A program made the translations under genes and the position numbers. A model generated the notes under the pieces. That model saw nothing but the letters and a program-made list of their open reading frames with translations, was not told where the DNA came from and made no database searches. From Streptomyces sp. HPF1205 (GTDB taxonomy: Bacteria; Actinomycetota; Actinomycetes; Streptomycetales; Streptomycetaceae): 64,000 nucleotides of DNA. Below are positions 35,740-46,100 of this stretch, piece by piece; positions within the stretch are counted from its first letter, which is position 1, and each line of letters starts with the position of its first letter. The DNA is taken from the NCBI RefSeq assembly GCF_020400825.1, contig NZ_JAINVH010000009.1, positions 62,001-126,000 of the forward strand, given 5' to 3'.

Positions 35740-36123
35740 CTAGCCGAAGATGAGGTCGACGTCCTTCTCGATGCAGAGTTGCAGGACGACCACCAACTGG
35801 CGGGCGTCGTCTATGTGCCGTTGGAGAAGTGGGGCGGTGCTTGCGTCTTGGGGCTGGCCAGCGATCTCCTGCAAGCGGGGCAGGATCGCGGCGCACTGGG
35901 TCGGTGTGAGGTCGGGGCCGTCGTCATCGGGATGGTTGAGGAGTGGTTCCAGGGTGGTGAAGACGTCGTTCCAAGGGCGCTGTCCGCCGAAGCCGTGCAT
36001 CTCCTCCAGCGTGAATCCCTCGGTCTGTGCCAGCCACCGTCGGAACACCCCAAAGCCGGTGTAGGACCAGGAGACGTCCGGGCTGGTGATGTCATCGTCT
36101 CCTGGGAACAGATTGAGTCCCAC
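35740..36123 (-). CDS. Cargo gene of unknown function in tail cluster
   Basis: This 127-residue acidic protein begins VGLNLFPGDDDITSPDVSWS, then YTGFGVFRRWLAQTEGF and LEPLLNHPDDDGPDLT. Similar proteins occur scattered in streptomycete chromosomes, not in virions, so it looks like a passenger. A GAGGAGG site 5 nt before the GTG decides the start; longer frames to 36246 lack a ribosome site. A transposase remnant lies just upstream. Confidence 0.65.
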   Translation of the reverse strand: MGLNLFPGDDDITSPDVSWSYTGFGVFRRWLAQTEGFTLEEMHGFGGQRPWNDVFTTLEPLLNHPDDDGPDLTPTQCAAILPRLQEIAGQPQDASTAPLLQRHIDDARQLVVVLQLCIEKDVDLIFG

Positions 36124-36279
36124 CAGCCCCTCCTCGTTGACCGAGTACACAGGATCGGCCGCAGGAAAGGTCGACGGCAACTGGAATGATCTCGCCGTGG
36201 CTGGTGTTATCACGGCGTCGCAATCGTCTTGGGAAGCCCCGTTCACCGGGTTGAGCCCTCAGCAGTTCGGCAAGCCGGA

Positions 36280-36390
36280 GCCAAGGCAGTCGTGGGCAAT
36301 ACCCTCACGATCGCCGACGGCGGCTATCCGGGCACCGGACTGCTCATCCCACACCGCCGGCAGCGTGACCAGACGGAAAGCAGCCAGAAG
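36280..36390 (+). pseudogene. IS5-like transposase remnant
   Basis: The plus strand reads AKAVVGNTLTIADGGYPGTG and then LLIPHRRQRDQTE, the conserved DDE-domain segment of streptomycete IS5-family transposases (usually LADGGYxGTGxxIPHRR). The rest of the element is gone. The whole 36124-36488 gap holds only this scar. Confidence 0.7.
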
Positions 36391-36488
36391 ATCAGCGTGG
36401 TGATTCGATCTCCTGGCAAGCGGAGAGTGAGGAATGCGCTTACGGTAATTGGTGTAGCTCAATTTGCGCACACCCGGCTCGAACAATG

Positions 36489-37802
36489 TCAGTATCCGCG
36501 TCCCGAGACTCCGACCGTGATCACCGCGTCGGCCGCCGGGGGGTTGGCGACATCCGATTCGATGCACAGGCAGTACTGCTCGCAGTCCAGCACGGCGAAG
36601 CTGGGCGGGGCGCCGTCGTGACCGTACACGTCCGGGCTGGACTCGCAGGTGCCGGCGCACTCGACGGTGGCCCGGCCGACCTGCCCGTCCAGGGTCACCG
36701 CCCCGCCGGCCGGTACGTACTTCACGACGTACACCGAGTGCGGGTCGCACCGGTTCGTGCTGGCGATCTCCTCGCACGATAGTGCCGCCTGCTTGTCCTC
36801 GTGCTCGTAGAAGGTGAGCACGAGGTTGCGCAGGTCGCTGCTACCGGCCCGGATCGTGATGATTGGCGCGTCGGAGGACCACAGCGGTCGGTGCGTCAGG
36901 TCGATCGCGTGACAGTCCCGTTCGACGGCCAGCGGCAAGCAGAAGCATGTGTCGAGGGTCTGCACGGTGGGCGGCGTCGGAGGGCGGCACGAGGGGTCGG
37001 CGCAGGCCGTTGCGGGGTCCGGGCAGTCCGCCAGTCGGCACCCGCCCACACACCCCGGGTCTGTGTCGTGCAGGCACCACGTCACGCAGGTATCCGAGGA
37101 ATCCGCCGGTGGCGGGACCTCGAGGACCGGCATCGTGTCGGTGTAGAGCCACGGCACGGCCGCGGTGATGACGAACTCCACGGTCAGGATGTCGGCACCG
37201 ATCTGGCAGGCGCCGGCAGAGCAGCCGTCGCCGGTGCGGGCGGTGACGCTCGGCCCGAATGCGAGCGCCGCCCGGCGCAGGGTGCGCCGGTGCGCGGCGT
37301 TGAAGTCGGCGGCCGTCATGGTTTGGCCGGGGCAGCAGTTGTACAGCGTCAGGCAGCTGCCGTCGCGGTTGCCCTGCGTACGGCCGGCCAGGGCCTCGCT
37401 CAGCCAGTGCAGCCCGTAGTCGACCGCGCAGCATGTCGCGCCGAGCAGGATGCCGGTGACGGTGATGGTGCGCGGCTGCACCCGAGCCGGGCCGATGGAT
37501 GCGCCGCCGCTGACTGCCGCGGTGGTCGACCGCCGCACCGGGTAGTCGTTCAGGCCGTCGACGCTGAGGACCATCAGCCCGGCGAAGTCCGCGGACTCCG
37601 GGACGTCCGGGTCGTACCAGGGGGCCGGGTCGGACACCGGGTCGTCGTACGGCGGGTCCCCGACCAGGTCGGCGGTGAACGTCGGGCAGTCGCACGCCGA
37701 GGACGACGTGAGCGGTGAGCCGACTGACTCCAGGTACGCCTCCAGGCGGGCGTGGTTGGCGATCTCCACGCCGTTCATCGACAAGTACCAGTTCAAGGCC
37801 AT
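36489..37802 (-). CDS. Cysteine-rich distal/minor tail protein
   Basis: This 437-residue protein follows the tape measure gene by 4 bp, the position of the distal tail protein. It contains 26 cysteines by count, many in CC, CxC or CxxxC groups (DCPTF, ATCCAVDY, LYNCCPGQ, CVGGCRLADC, CEQYCLC). That is extreme for a tail protein. The N-terminus (ALNWYLSMNGVEIANHARLE) is typical of actinophage distal tail proteins. Disulfides or bound metal could stabilise the tail tip. Confidence 0.75.
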   Translation of the reverse strand: MALNWYLSMNGVEIANHARLEAYLESVGSPLTSSSACDCPTFTADLVGDPPYDDPVSDPAPWYDPDVPESADFAGLMVLSVDGLNDYPVRRSTTAAVSGGASIGPARVQPRTITVTGILLGATCCAVDYGLHWLSEALAGRTQGNRDGSCLTLYNCCPGQTMTAADFNAAHRRTLRRAALAFGPSVTARTGDGCSAGACQIGADILTVEFVITAAVPWLYTDTMPVLEVPPPADSSDTCVTWCLHDTDPGCVGGCRLADCPDPATACADPSCRPPTPPTVQTLDTCFCLPLAVERDCHAIDLTHRPLWSSDAPIITIRAGSSDLRNLVLTFYEHEDKQAALSCEEIASTNRCDPHSVYVVKYVPAGGAVTLDGQVGRATVECAGTCESSPDVYGHDGAPPSFAVLDCEQYCLCIESDVANPPAADAVITVGVSGRGY

Positions 37803-37806
37803 CTAC

Positions 37807-40800
37807 CTATAGCCACCCTCCTGCCGTGGCGAGTCGCGAGACGACGCGGTGCGCGGTCACGTGGCCGTCGCCGACCTCGTGGATCGTGAAGTGGTTGACG
37901 ATCTGCGGCCCCACGGCCCGCTGCCCGCCGTTGCGACCAGGCATCGTGTTCAGCAGCGCCGTCAACCCGGACTGCTCGGCGAGCTGGACGGCGCGCTGAG
38001 GTCGCGTCAGCGGGATGATCACCTCGGGGCCCGCCTCACCCGCCAGGAGCTGGGTGGGGCCGAACACCATGCCGCCGTTGGCGAAGCCGGGCAGCAGATT
38101 ACGGACGGCGGACGGCAGCCCGGACCTGATCTTGCTGGCGATCTGGCTGCCGATGTCGCCGATCGCGCGGGCGACCACCCCGGGCAGGCCGGAGAAGACG
38201 CGGGCAATCGCGGAGATGAGGCGAGCCGCAGCGCGGCTCGCGGCCCCTGTCGCCGAGGAGATCGCGCTGCTGATCCGGGAGCCTAGCCCGGAAAGGGCCG
38301 ACCCAACGCTACGGGGCAGGCCAGACAGATACGACACGACCTGGGCGGTCAGTGTCGACGCTGCCTCGAGCGCCGCCGACCCGGCCGACCGGAAAACGCT
38401 GGCGATCCGGCCGGGCAGGACAGCGATCGCCCCGGCGATCCGGCCCGGCAGCGCGGCGAAGAACTCCGCGGCCTGGCCGATGAACCGGGTCGTCGCCGTG
38501 AGCGCCGCGGTGAACCCGCGGGAGAACGCCAACGCGATGATCGAGCCGAGCGACACCAGGGCGTTCGTGATGTCCCCGGGCAGTCGGAAGAACAGGAACA
38601 CCAAGCCGGCCAAGGCGGCCAGGACACCGATCACCGCGAACGCGATCGCCGAGGTGAAGGCACTCAGCAGCAGGCCGGGCAGCGCGACCAGGCCGGCGAC
38701 GATCCGGCCCGGCAGCGCCACGAAGAAATCCACGACGACCTGCAGACCGACACTCACCGCGGTGGCCGCCGCGGACATCGCCGCGGTGAAGGCACCGGCG
38801 ATCGCGGAGCCGAGCGCGGTCAGCCCGGTCACCACCAGCCCGGGCAAGGCTTGGATGCCGTACAGAACCGCGGTCAGCCCGGTGGCCAGACCGGCCAGCA
38901 CCGACACCAGCCCGGACACCAGTGGGACGACGGTGCTGATCCCCAGCCAGGCCGCGAACGCGGCCGCGATCTGGAGGATCGGCGCCTCGATCCGCAGCAG
39001 CAACGACACCAGCGGCACCATGGCCGCGACCAGATCAGCGAAGGGCGGCAGGAGCGGCACGAGCGACATCACGAGCGCGTTGAAGAGGTCGACCAGCGGC
39101 GGCAGCACCGGCAGCAGGCTGGCCAGGATCAGCCCGACGAACGGAGCCAGCGCCGCGACGACGTCCGACAGCGCCCCGCCGACGCCGTGCAGCAGCGGCA
39201 CCAGGGACTGCGTCGCCGAGGCCAGACCGTCCCCCAGGGCCGCCGCTACCTGAGTGAGGACCGGTACCAGCGGCAGCAGCCCATCTGCCAGGTCGGCCGC
39301 GAACTCCACCAGCGGAGTCAGCAGCGGAACCAGGGTCCGCATCGCCCCGCCGAGGAAGACGGCCAGGAGTCGGCCGACCTGCGTGATCACCGGGGCCAGT
39401 ACCACCCCGAGAAGCTGCACCAGTGGGGCGACCGCCGTGACCACCTGGGAGAACGCGGGCAGCAGCGAGCCGGTCAGCACCGGCACGAGCTGAAGCAGAG
39501 GCGGCAGCAGCGCGGCGAGCGCGTCGGCGATGCTCTGCCCGAGCTGGGCCGCGATCGGGGCGAGCGCGGACGCGAACGCCCCCAGACCCGTCATGAGCTG
39601 CGGCAGCAGCGGTACGAGCGTCTCGGTCAGCGCGTCGACCACCGGACCGATAGCCGCCGCCAGGACCTTCAGCGCGCCGCCCAGGGCGATGTTGGCGAGT
39701 GCCGACAGCTCGGTCAGCAGCGGCAGCAGCGGCTGCAGTGCCGTACGGATCGAGCTGAGGACCGCGGCCAGTCCCGCGAGCTGCCCGCCGCCAGACGCCT
39801 GGAGGGCATTGAAAACGTCGGTGGCGATCCCGCCAACCTGAGACAGGACGGCGGAGAGCCGCTGGAAGACCGACAGCGCGCCGGAGACCCACGAGACGGC
39901 CTGGCCCCCGATGGCGATCTGCTGGAGGAACGAGCCCACCCGGGTACCGATCGTGGCGATCAGCGACCCGAGCTGCCCGCCGAAGGTCTGGGCGATGATC
40001 CCGCCGAGCTGGAGGAACCCGGAGACGACCGGCGTGATCGCCGTGGCCAGGCCCCGGGTGGCGTCCTGCGTGCCGGCGAGGACCTGCCGGATCGACGTGA
40101 TCACCGTCGCCGACCTCAGCACACCCGCGATGGACAGGCCGACCGCCGCGAACTGGCCGGCGATGCCGGTCAGGCCACTGCGCAGAGTCCCGTTCAGGGC
40201 GTCCGCGACGGCCGTGATCTGCCCCGCGAGAGGGGCGAACAGGGCGTCCTGGACGCTGTTGCGCAGGGAGTCGAAGGCGGGCTTGAGCGCCCGGACTTCC
40301 TTGGCGGCGGCCTGGGCCTTGGGCGACAGGTCGGCCAGGGCCTTGGTGAAAGCCTTCGGGTCGTCCCCGAGGGCCGCCGTGAATGCGTCCGAGACGCCGA
40401 GCAGCCCCAGCCGCAATGCGCCAAGTGCGGCCTGCGTGCCGAGGATCGCCGCGGGCAGGGCGGCGAGGATGCCGGCGGCCGGGGCCAGCGCCGTCGCCAG
40501 CGACGCGATGTTGCTGGCCGCCGACAGCGCCCCCGCGCCGATCGCGCCCAACTTCAGGACCTTGCCGAGAGCCCCGCCGACGCCGCCCGCGAAGGACAGC
40601 AGAGTGCGCAGCGAGCGGGTAAAGGCGTTGGTGTCGGCGGTGACCGACACCGACAGCGTCGGCAGGTGGTGCGCCCGCAGCCGCGCGTCGAATCCCGTGA
40701 GATCGGGGGCGACCGGGATGCTGATGCTGCCGATTCCGCGCAGCCCCGCCAGAAGCTGGGCGTCAAAGCGGGCCAGGTCCGGCGAGACCGGGAGGTTGAT

Positions 40801-41037
40801 GCTGCCCAGGCGGGACAGACCCGCCAGCAGCTCGGCCTCGAACCGCCGCAGGTCCGGGGAGACCTGGACCCGGATGCGGACGGTGCGCAGCTGCCGTTCG
40901 ATGCTGCGGCCGAGGCCGTCGATCTGGCCGTTGATCGCCGCGGCGATCCGGTCGCCGAGCGCGCGGGCCTCGGCGGGAATGCCGGAGTCGTCGAGCTCGA
41001 TCCGGATCCGTGCCGAACCGTCGACGTCGTCGGCCAC
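37807..41037 (-). CDS. Tape measure protein
   Basis: This 1076-residue protein is Ala/Leu/Val-rich, helical and repetitive, with long hydrophobic runs throughout (about residues 130-800). The C-terminus (FANGGMVFGPTQLLAGEAGPEVIIPL) carries the classic tape-measure end motif. Residues 20-110 hold degenerate repeats of PDLxxFxAxLLAGLxxLGSI. At about 1.5 angstroms per residue the tail would be roughly 160 nm. The GTG start lies right after leader copy 4; the frame upstream of it is the leader itself. Confidence 0.93.
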   Translation of the reverse strand: MADDVDGSARIRIELDDSGIPAEARALGDRIAAAINGQIDGLGRSIERQLRTVRIRVQVSPDLRRFEAELLAGLSRLGSINLPVSPDLARFDAQLLAGLRGIGSISIPVAPDLTGFDARLRAHHLPTLSVSVTADTNAFTRSLRTLLSFAGGVGGALGKVLKLGAIGAGALSAASNIASLATALAPAAGILAALPAAILGTQAALGALRLGLLGVSDAFTAALGDDPKAFTKALADLSPKAQAAAKEVRALKPAFDSLRNSVQDALFAPLAGQITAVADALNGTLRSGLTGIAGQFAAVGLSIAGVLRSATVITSIRQVLAGTQDATRGLATAITPVVSGFLQLGGIIAQTFGGQLGSLIATIGTRVGSFLQQIAIGGQAVSWVSGALSVFQRLSAVLSQVGGIATDVFNALQASGGGQLAGLAAVLSSIRTALQPLLPLLTELSALANIALGGALKVLAAAIGPVVDALTETLVPLLPQLMTGLGAFASALAPIAAQLGQSIADALAALLPPLLQLVPVLTGSLLPAFSQVVTAVAPLVQLLGVVLAPVITQVGRLLAVFLGGAMRTLVPLLTPLVEFAADLADGLLPLVPVLTQVAAALGDGLASATQSLVPLLHGVGGALSDVVAALAPFVGLILASLLPVLPPLVDLFNALVMSLVPLLPPFADLVAAMVPLVSLLLRIEAPILQIAAAFAAWLGISTVVPLVSGLVSVLAGLATGLTAVLYGIQALPGLVVTGLTALGSAIAGAFTAAMSAAATAVSVGLQVVVDFFVALPGRIVAGLVALPGLLLSAFTSAIAFAVIGVLAALAGLVFLFFRLPGDITNALVSLGSIIALAFSRGFTAALTATTRFIGQAAEFFAALPGRIAGAIAVLPGRIASVFRSAGSAALEAASTLTAQVVSYLSGLPRSVGSALSGLGSRISSAISSATGAASRAAARLISAIARVFSGLPGVVARAIGDIGSQIASKIRSGLPSAVRNLLPGFANGGMVFGPTQLLAGEAGPEVIIPLTRPQRAVQLAEQSGLTALLNTMPGRNGGQRAVGPQIVNHFTIHEVGDGHVTAHRVVSRLATAGGWL

Positions 41038-41124
41038 CGGGCATCTCCACGTGTGACGTGGTGGATGCCCGGCCCACAACCAGCGGCAGCCCGGCCTTCA
41101 CGGCCGGGCGGTATGCCCAGGTTA
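41038..41124 (-). promoter_or_regulatory. Virion leader element, copy 4
   Basis: The -10-like TAACCT (41119-41124) overlaps the TAA stop of the chaperone gene. An extra hairpin GCCCGGCC-gtgaa-GGCCGGGC lies between it and the block GCCGCTGGTTGTGGGCCG (41070-41087). Near the start codon CCGGGCATC pairs with GATGCCCGG, and inside that CCACGT-cac-ACGTGG; the Shine-Dalgarno is in the stem. The 5' GCCCGGCC could instead pair with the block's GGCCGGGC. Confidence 0.82.
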
Positions 41125-41451
41125 GCGGCCCGTCTGGCGCATGGCAGCAAGCTCGGCGTCCTCCGCGGCGACCTGGGCGAGCAGCGCGGAGGCAGGCAGG
41201 CCGCCCAAGGGCGGACGACGGACGGCAGCCCTGTGGCCAGCGGGCGGGGCGTAGAGCTGGGCGCGGATACGGGCGCGCTCCGCGTCGTCCTCAGCCGCCT
41301 GGTACATCGCCACCTCGGCCGCGTTGAGCAGGCGCCTCAGCGTCCACGTACGGGGGTCGATGCCCTCGAGCGCGAGGACCCCGTCCCAGGTGTCCCAGCC
41401 CGCGGCGATGTGGTCGCAGAGGCGGGCGACGACGTAGGAGGGCGCTGGCCG
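41122..41451 (-). CDS. Tail assembly chaperone, -1 frameshift extension
   Basis: In the -1 frame relative to the chaperone gene a continuous stretch reads VVARLCDHIAAGWDTWDG, then GIDPRTWTLRRLLNAAEVAM and on to a TAA at 41122. It has no start codon of its own. This is the usual G/G-T arrangement of siphoviruses, where a small share of ribosomes slips to make a longer chaperone. Slippage must occur between 41451 and 41337, because TAA and TGA stand in the -1 frame just upstream. No canonical XXXYYYZ heptamer is evident. Confidence 0.78.
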   Translation of the reverse strand, partial: RPAPSYVVARLCDHIAAGWDTWDGVLALEGIDPRTWTLRRLLNAAEVAMYQAAEDDAERARIRAQLYAPPAGHRAAVRRPPLGGLPASALLAQVAAEDAELAAMRQTGR

Positions 41452-41783
41452 TCATTACCCCCGTAGATCTCCATCGCCCACTCCAGCAGCTGCATGACGA
41501 TCCGGTTCGGCAGCGGCGTGCTCTCGAACCGGGCCACGGAGCCCGGCAGCATCAGCGAGCCGAGGAAGGCGCGCACGGCGCCGATGGCCTCACGCAGATC
41601 ACTGGTCTCGATCGAGCCCAGGTCCCCGCCGGCGAGCTGCAGGCCGCTGTAGCGCTCCTTCAGCGCATCGTAGGCGTCCAAGAACTCGTCGCCGTCGACT
41701 TCGGGGCGGAACTCGAAGGCCAGTTCGTCGCCGATCTCGGCGACGTGCGGCTCGGTGTGCAGGGAGAAGCGTTTCGTGGCCAT
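41337..41783 (-). CDS. Tail assembly chaperone (G-like)
   Basis: This 148-residue acidic helical protein starts MATKRFSLHTEPHVAEIGD and lies upstream of the tape measure gene, the invariant position of tail chaperones. Its last ~35 codons in the zero frame (RPPTSSPASATTSPRAG) are low-complexity and overlap the frameshift extension. The ATG follows leader copy 5. Confidence 0.8.
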   Translation of the reverse strand: MATKRFSLHTEPHVAEIGDELAFEFRPEVDGDEFLDAYDALKERYSGLQLAGGDLGSIETSDLREAIGAVRAFLGSLMLPGSVARFESTPLPNRIVMQLLEWAMEIYGGNDGQRPPTSSPASATTSPRAGTPGTGSSRSRASTPVRGR

Positions 41784-41845
41784 GCGGCATCTCCACGTAT
41801 GGCGTGGTGGATGCTCGGCCCACAACCAGCAGCACGGCAAGAGTA
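41784..41845 (-). promoter_or_regulatory. Virion leader element, copy 5
   Basis: The -10-like TACTCT (41840-41845) is 6 nt before the block GCTGCTGGTTGTGGGCCG (41816-41833). Near the start GCATC pairs with GATGC and inner CCACG-ccata-CGTGG. The 35 nt after the block closely match copy 4, and the differences keep the pairing. A plus-strand cargo module begins 60 bp above. Confidence 0.82.
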
Positions 41846-41904
41846 TCGCCATCAGGTCAGGTGATCCGGCACGAGTTTGTGGTCATTTCCGATAGCTTTC
41901 TGAC

Positions 41905-42966
41905 ATGTATGTGCAGATAGATCCGGGGCGGGCTTGGGACAGGCTGAGGGGCAGCCGAGCCAACCCGCCAGGGCGGGCAACCCGCGGAGCCCGAGCCAAG
42001 ACTTACTCCACCTCGTTGGAGCAGGCCCAGCAAATGTTCCACGCTGCTGAGGGAGCGGGACCTCAGACCCGGGCTCTGCTGATCTTCTACGGGTTGAGCC
42101 AGGCTGGGCGGGCGATCGCCGCAGCGGCCGTCGACCTCAAGGACCAGGCGTCGTGGAACCTGAACGGACACGGCATCCACGCCTCCGGATTCGGCAAGAC
42201 ATTCGCGGAGATCGAACTGCGGACGGAAACCTCTGGCAACGCCGGGAGCTTCGTGCGGCTCAGCGAGTTGCTGCAATCTCCCATCTGGCCCAAGAGCACC
42301 GTGATCCGGCTCGGAGACGTGTGGGACACCCTCCCGCTTGACATGCCGTACCCACTGACGAAGGGCGACCGTACGCCGCCCCTGCACGCCAGCCCCAGCG
42401 TCAGCGAAGCCGCTCACCCGCTGCTCACCGCGTACGTGGAGGGGTTCCCGGACCACGTCGTAAAGGCAGGCACGCGGATCGCGCTCGACGAGTTCCTGAC
42501 GGCGTACCTCGGAACAGTCGGGTACGACAGCTACGTCAGAAGCGGGATGGGCAGCGAACCCCCTGATTTCGAACGCCTCGGCCCAGATAGCAGCGCACTG
42601 TTCATGAACTGGAGCATGGGCTGCGCAGACGGGTTGGGCGCGCTTGGCTCGGAGAGGATGCAGCGGCTCCACTCCATGACCCGTGGCTACGCCGGGTACA
42701 GGTTCTTCTTCCCCACGATTAAAGGACTCGTGCGCGACCTCCACCCGCTCATGGCTTGGTGGGCCGTGCTCTACACGCTGTCCATGCTGACCCGCTACCA
42801 GCCCGCGCAGTGGGCCGGCCACATCAACATCGACGCCGCGGCGGAGGCTATCCTCATCGAGAAGCTCCTCGCCTTGGCCATGGAACAACTGCCGGCCCTG
42901 ATTGTGGACACGATCGACGAGGTCGCGGCCTGGCCGAAGGATGACGCGGCCCAAGACGATCGATAG
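41905..42966 (+). CDS. YaaC-like protein, cargo
   Basis: This 353-residue protein has the YaaC-family signature ALLIFYGLSQAGRAIAAAA near residue 60 and a helical C-terminal half with LHPLMAWWAVLYTLSMLTRYQP around 280-305. It lies on the plus strand, opposite to the surrounding virion genes, 221 bp before a restriction-methyltransferase gene read the same way. The family is uncharacterised biochemically; association here suggests a defence accessory. Lower-GC third positions than the virion genes fit later acquisition. Confidence 0.75.
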   Translation: MYVQIDPGRAWDRLRGSRANPPGRATRGARAKTYSTSLEQAQQMFHAAEGAGPQTRALLIFYGLSQAGRAIAAAAVDLKDQASWNLNGHGIHASGFGKTFAEIELRTETSGNAGSFVRLSELLQSPIWPKSTVIRLGDVWDTLPLDMPYPLTKGDRTPPLHASPSVSEAAHPLLTAYVEGFPDHVVKAGTRIALDEFLTAYLGTVGYDSYVRSGMGSEPPDFERLGPDSSALFMNWSMGCADGLGALGSERMQRLHSMTRGYAGYRFFFPTIKGLVRDLHPLMAWWAVLYTLSMLTRYQPAQWAGHINIDAAAEAILIEKLLALAMEQLPALIVDTIDEVAAWPKDDAAQDDR

Positions 42967-43187
42967 CCGAGATTGCCTGGCGCCAGCCCCGGCCGCAGTC
43001 GGCGCCACACCTGGAACTGGGGAGATTCGCCCGGAAGGACGTACACGTCGTTCGAGGCCCGCCACCTGCCGCTCGGCCGATCGGCATGCCCGCTGAACTG
43101 CGTTGGGACGGGTTGCGTCAGAATGGCCCCGCGTCTCGTTCGCCGCACGTCTTCCACCGGCGTTGCGGTCTCAGCAGAGGGAGTGGA

Positions 43188-46100
43188 ATGTCCGCAGCAC
43201 CGCAGAGCAGCCTCGAAAAGCTGCTGGCACGGCTCATCGACCGCAAGCCCATGCGATCCGAGGCCACGCTGCAGGCGGACGTCAGGCAACTACTACTTGA
43301 GGGCGACCTGAATCTTGACGAGAATGACCTCAGCGTCGACCTGGAGGCCCAGGTTGGTGACGGTCGGCGGATAGACATCGAGATTGGCTTCACGGCCATC
43401 GAGACGAAGAAGGACCTCCGCAGCGCCAAGATCCTCAAGGACGCGGAGAAGCAGCTCGAAGGGTACGTGCGCACCCGTACCGACCAGGTCGGCCAGCGGT
43501 ACGTCGGTATCCTCACTGACGGTGCTGACTGGCGTGCCTACAGCCTCACTGGCGACAAGCTGGTCTTGGTCAGCCGTTTCGAGGCCAAACAGCGCACAGC
43601 GCCGACCGACCTGCTGATCTGGCTTGAGGGCGTTCTTGCGACTTCGGAAGGCATCAAGCCGACCCCTGAGGTCATCGAGGGCCGCTTGGGCGCTGGAAGC
43701 GTGTCTCACCGGCTCGACTACGCCACGTTGGGGGCGCTGTACGAGGAACACAAAGATCGCCCCACGGTGAAGCTCAAGCGTGATCTGTGGGCGCGTCTGC
43801 TGCGTAGCGCGCTGGGCGCCCAGTTCGAGGACTCCGACGAGCTGTTCATCGAGCACACGCTGCTGGTCAACACCGCGGGGATCATCGCCCATTCGGTCTT
43901 GGGCTATGAGGTCCGGAACATCCCTCCAGCTACCCTCGTCCTCGGCCAGCTCTTCGAGCAGTCTCAGATCTACGGAGTGGTCGAGTCCGACTTCTTCGGC
44001 TGGCTGATAGAGGTCCCAGGCGGTGACGACTTCGTCCGTCTGGCGGCCCGCCGACTGTCCCGCTTCGACTGGTCAAGCGTCGAGCACGACGTGCTCAAGG
44101 TGCTTTACGAGTCGGTGATCGCGCCGGAGACGCGGAAGAAGCAGGGCGAGTACTACACGCCGGACTGGCTGGCCGAGAAGATGGTGTCTGATGTTGTGAC
44201 CGATCCGCTGAACCAGCGGGTTCTCGACCCGTCTTGCGGCTCCGGTACGTTTCTCTTCCACGCCGTACGCCGCTTTTTAGACGCCGCCGAGGCAGACGGT
44301 CGACCGCTGGGGCAAGCTCTTGATGAGGTGAGCGACCACGTTGCCGGGATTGACCTTCATCCGGTGGCGGTGTCTCTGGCTCGAGTCACCTATCTACTTG
44401 CCGTCGGCAATGAGCGTCTGCTGTCCCCAGAGCGCCGTCAGATAAGAGTCCCGGTCTACCTCGGCGACAGCGTCCAGTGGCAGCAGCGGACCGACTTGTT
44501 CGACCACGGTCACCTGGTGATCCGTACGGGCACCGGCGACACGCTCTACGAGCGCGAGTTGCGATTCTCCGAGCACCTGCTGAAGGACGCCTGGCGTTTC
44601 GACCGCTTGGTCAACGATCTCGCTGACCGTGCCGCGAATCCCAGTCGCCAGGCGGGGAGCAAGCCATCGTTGTCGAGTCTGTTCAACGTGCTCGCCATCG
44701 AGAAGGACGATCAGGAACAGATCACCGCGGCCTTCGCACTCCTATGCGACCTCGTCGATGAGGGGCGCAATCACATCTGGTCGTACTACGTCCGCAACCT
44801 CGCCCGCCCCATGTGGCTGTCTATGACAGAGCATCGTGTAGATATCCTGATCGGCAACCCGCCGTGGCTTTCGTACCGGCATATGCCCACTGACATGCAG
44901 GACCTCTTCAAGGAGATGAGCCAGTCCCGGAACCTGTGGCGGGGCGACGAGGTAGCAACTCACCAAGACCTTTCAGGTCTTTTTATCGCACGAGCCGTGC
45001 AGCAGTACCTCAGAGTGGGCGGCGGCTTCGCATTCGTCGTGCCGAACCCGGTCCTGGACCGACCGTACTGGAAGGGTTTCCGGGCTGGCGAGTATCCGGA
45101 CCCTAACGAGCCTGTGCGGGTCCACTTCACTGGCTCATGGGATCTGCGACGGCTAAGGCCACACTTTTTCCCGCGTGGCAGCGCGGTGATCTTCGGGCAG
45201 AGGATCTCGGCGGCGGTCGGCGACTCTGCCCTCGACAATGTCGCGGTTCCCCTCCCTAAGGCTACCCAGCGGTGGACCGGGAAGATCTCGCCGACGGCTC
45301 ACGACTGGGCGCAGGTCCAGGAGTGGGTGACGCGGGGGACCGCCGAGCTGCGGTATGTGGGCGAGGATTTGATCTCGTCGCCGTACAGGACACGATTCTG
45401 GCAGGGCGCGACCATTGTGCCGCGTGTGCTTTTCTTCGTTGAGCAACAGGAAGCCGGGCCGTTGGGACTCGGCGGGGGGCGTGTCCGCGTCCGATCCCAG
45501 CGCAGCAGCACCGAGAAGCCTCCGTGGAAGGATCTTCCGGCTCTGGAAGGTGTGGTGGAGGCGCAGTTCGTCCGACCAGTTCTGCTCGGTGAGAGCGTAC
45601 TGCCTTATCGGCTCCTTGCCCCACGCAAGGCGGTCCTGCCCATCGAGGGCAGCACGACACTTCTCCACGGCGAGCACGAGCACATCGACCGCTATCCGGA
45701 TCTCGCGAGGTGGTGGCGCGGAGCGGAAGAGCTCTGGATAGCGCATCGGAGCAGTGAGCGGCTGACGCTCCTTGACCAGCTTGAGTTCCGCCGGAAGATG
45801 TCCATGCAGCTTCCTGGAACTTCATTGCGTGTCGTGTACGGTAAGGCCGGGATGCATGTTTCGGCTGCGCTGGTGGACGATTCGAGCGCTGTCATCGACC
45901 ACAAGCTATATTGGGGAACGGTGTCGAGTCGCCAAGAGGGCATGTACCTTTGTGCCATCCTCAACGCCCCGGCGCTGACCGAAATCGTGCGCCCATTGAT
46001 GTCGTATGGCAAGGACGAAAGGGACATTGATAAGGCTGTATGGCAGCTTCCCATTCCTCAGTTCGACGTAGCCAATGTCAATCATCAACGTCTCGCCGAA

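Noticed and set aside
38851..41466. 871-codon plus-strand frame opposite the tape measure
   Set aside because: Its Gln/Arg repeats mirror the Ala/Leu repeats of the tape measure gene; this is an artefact of codon bias.
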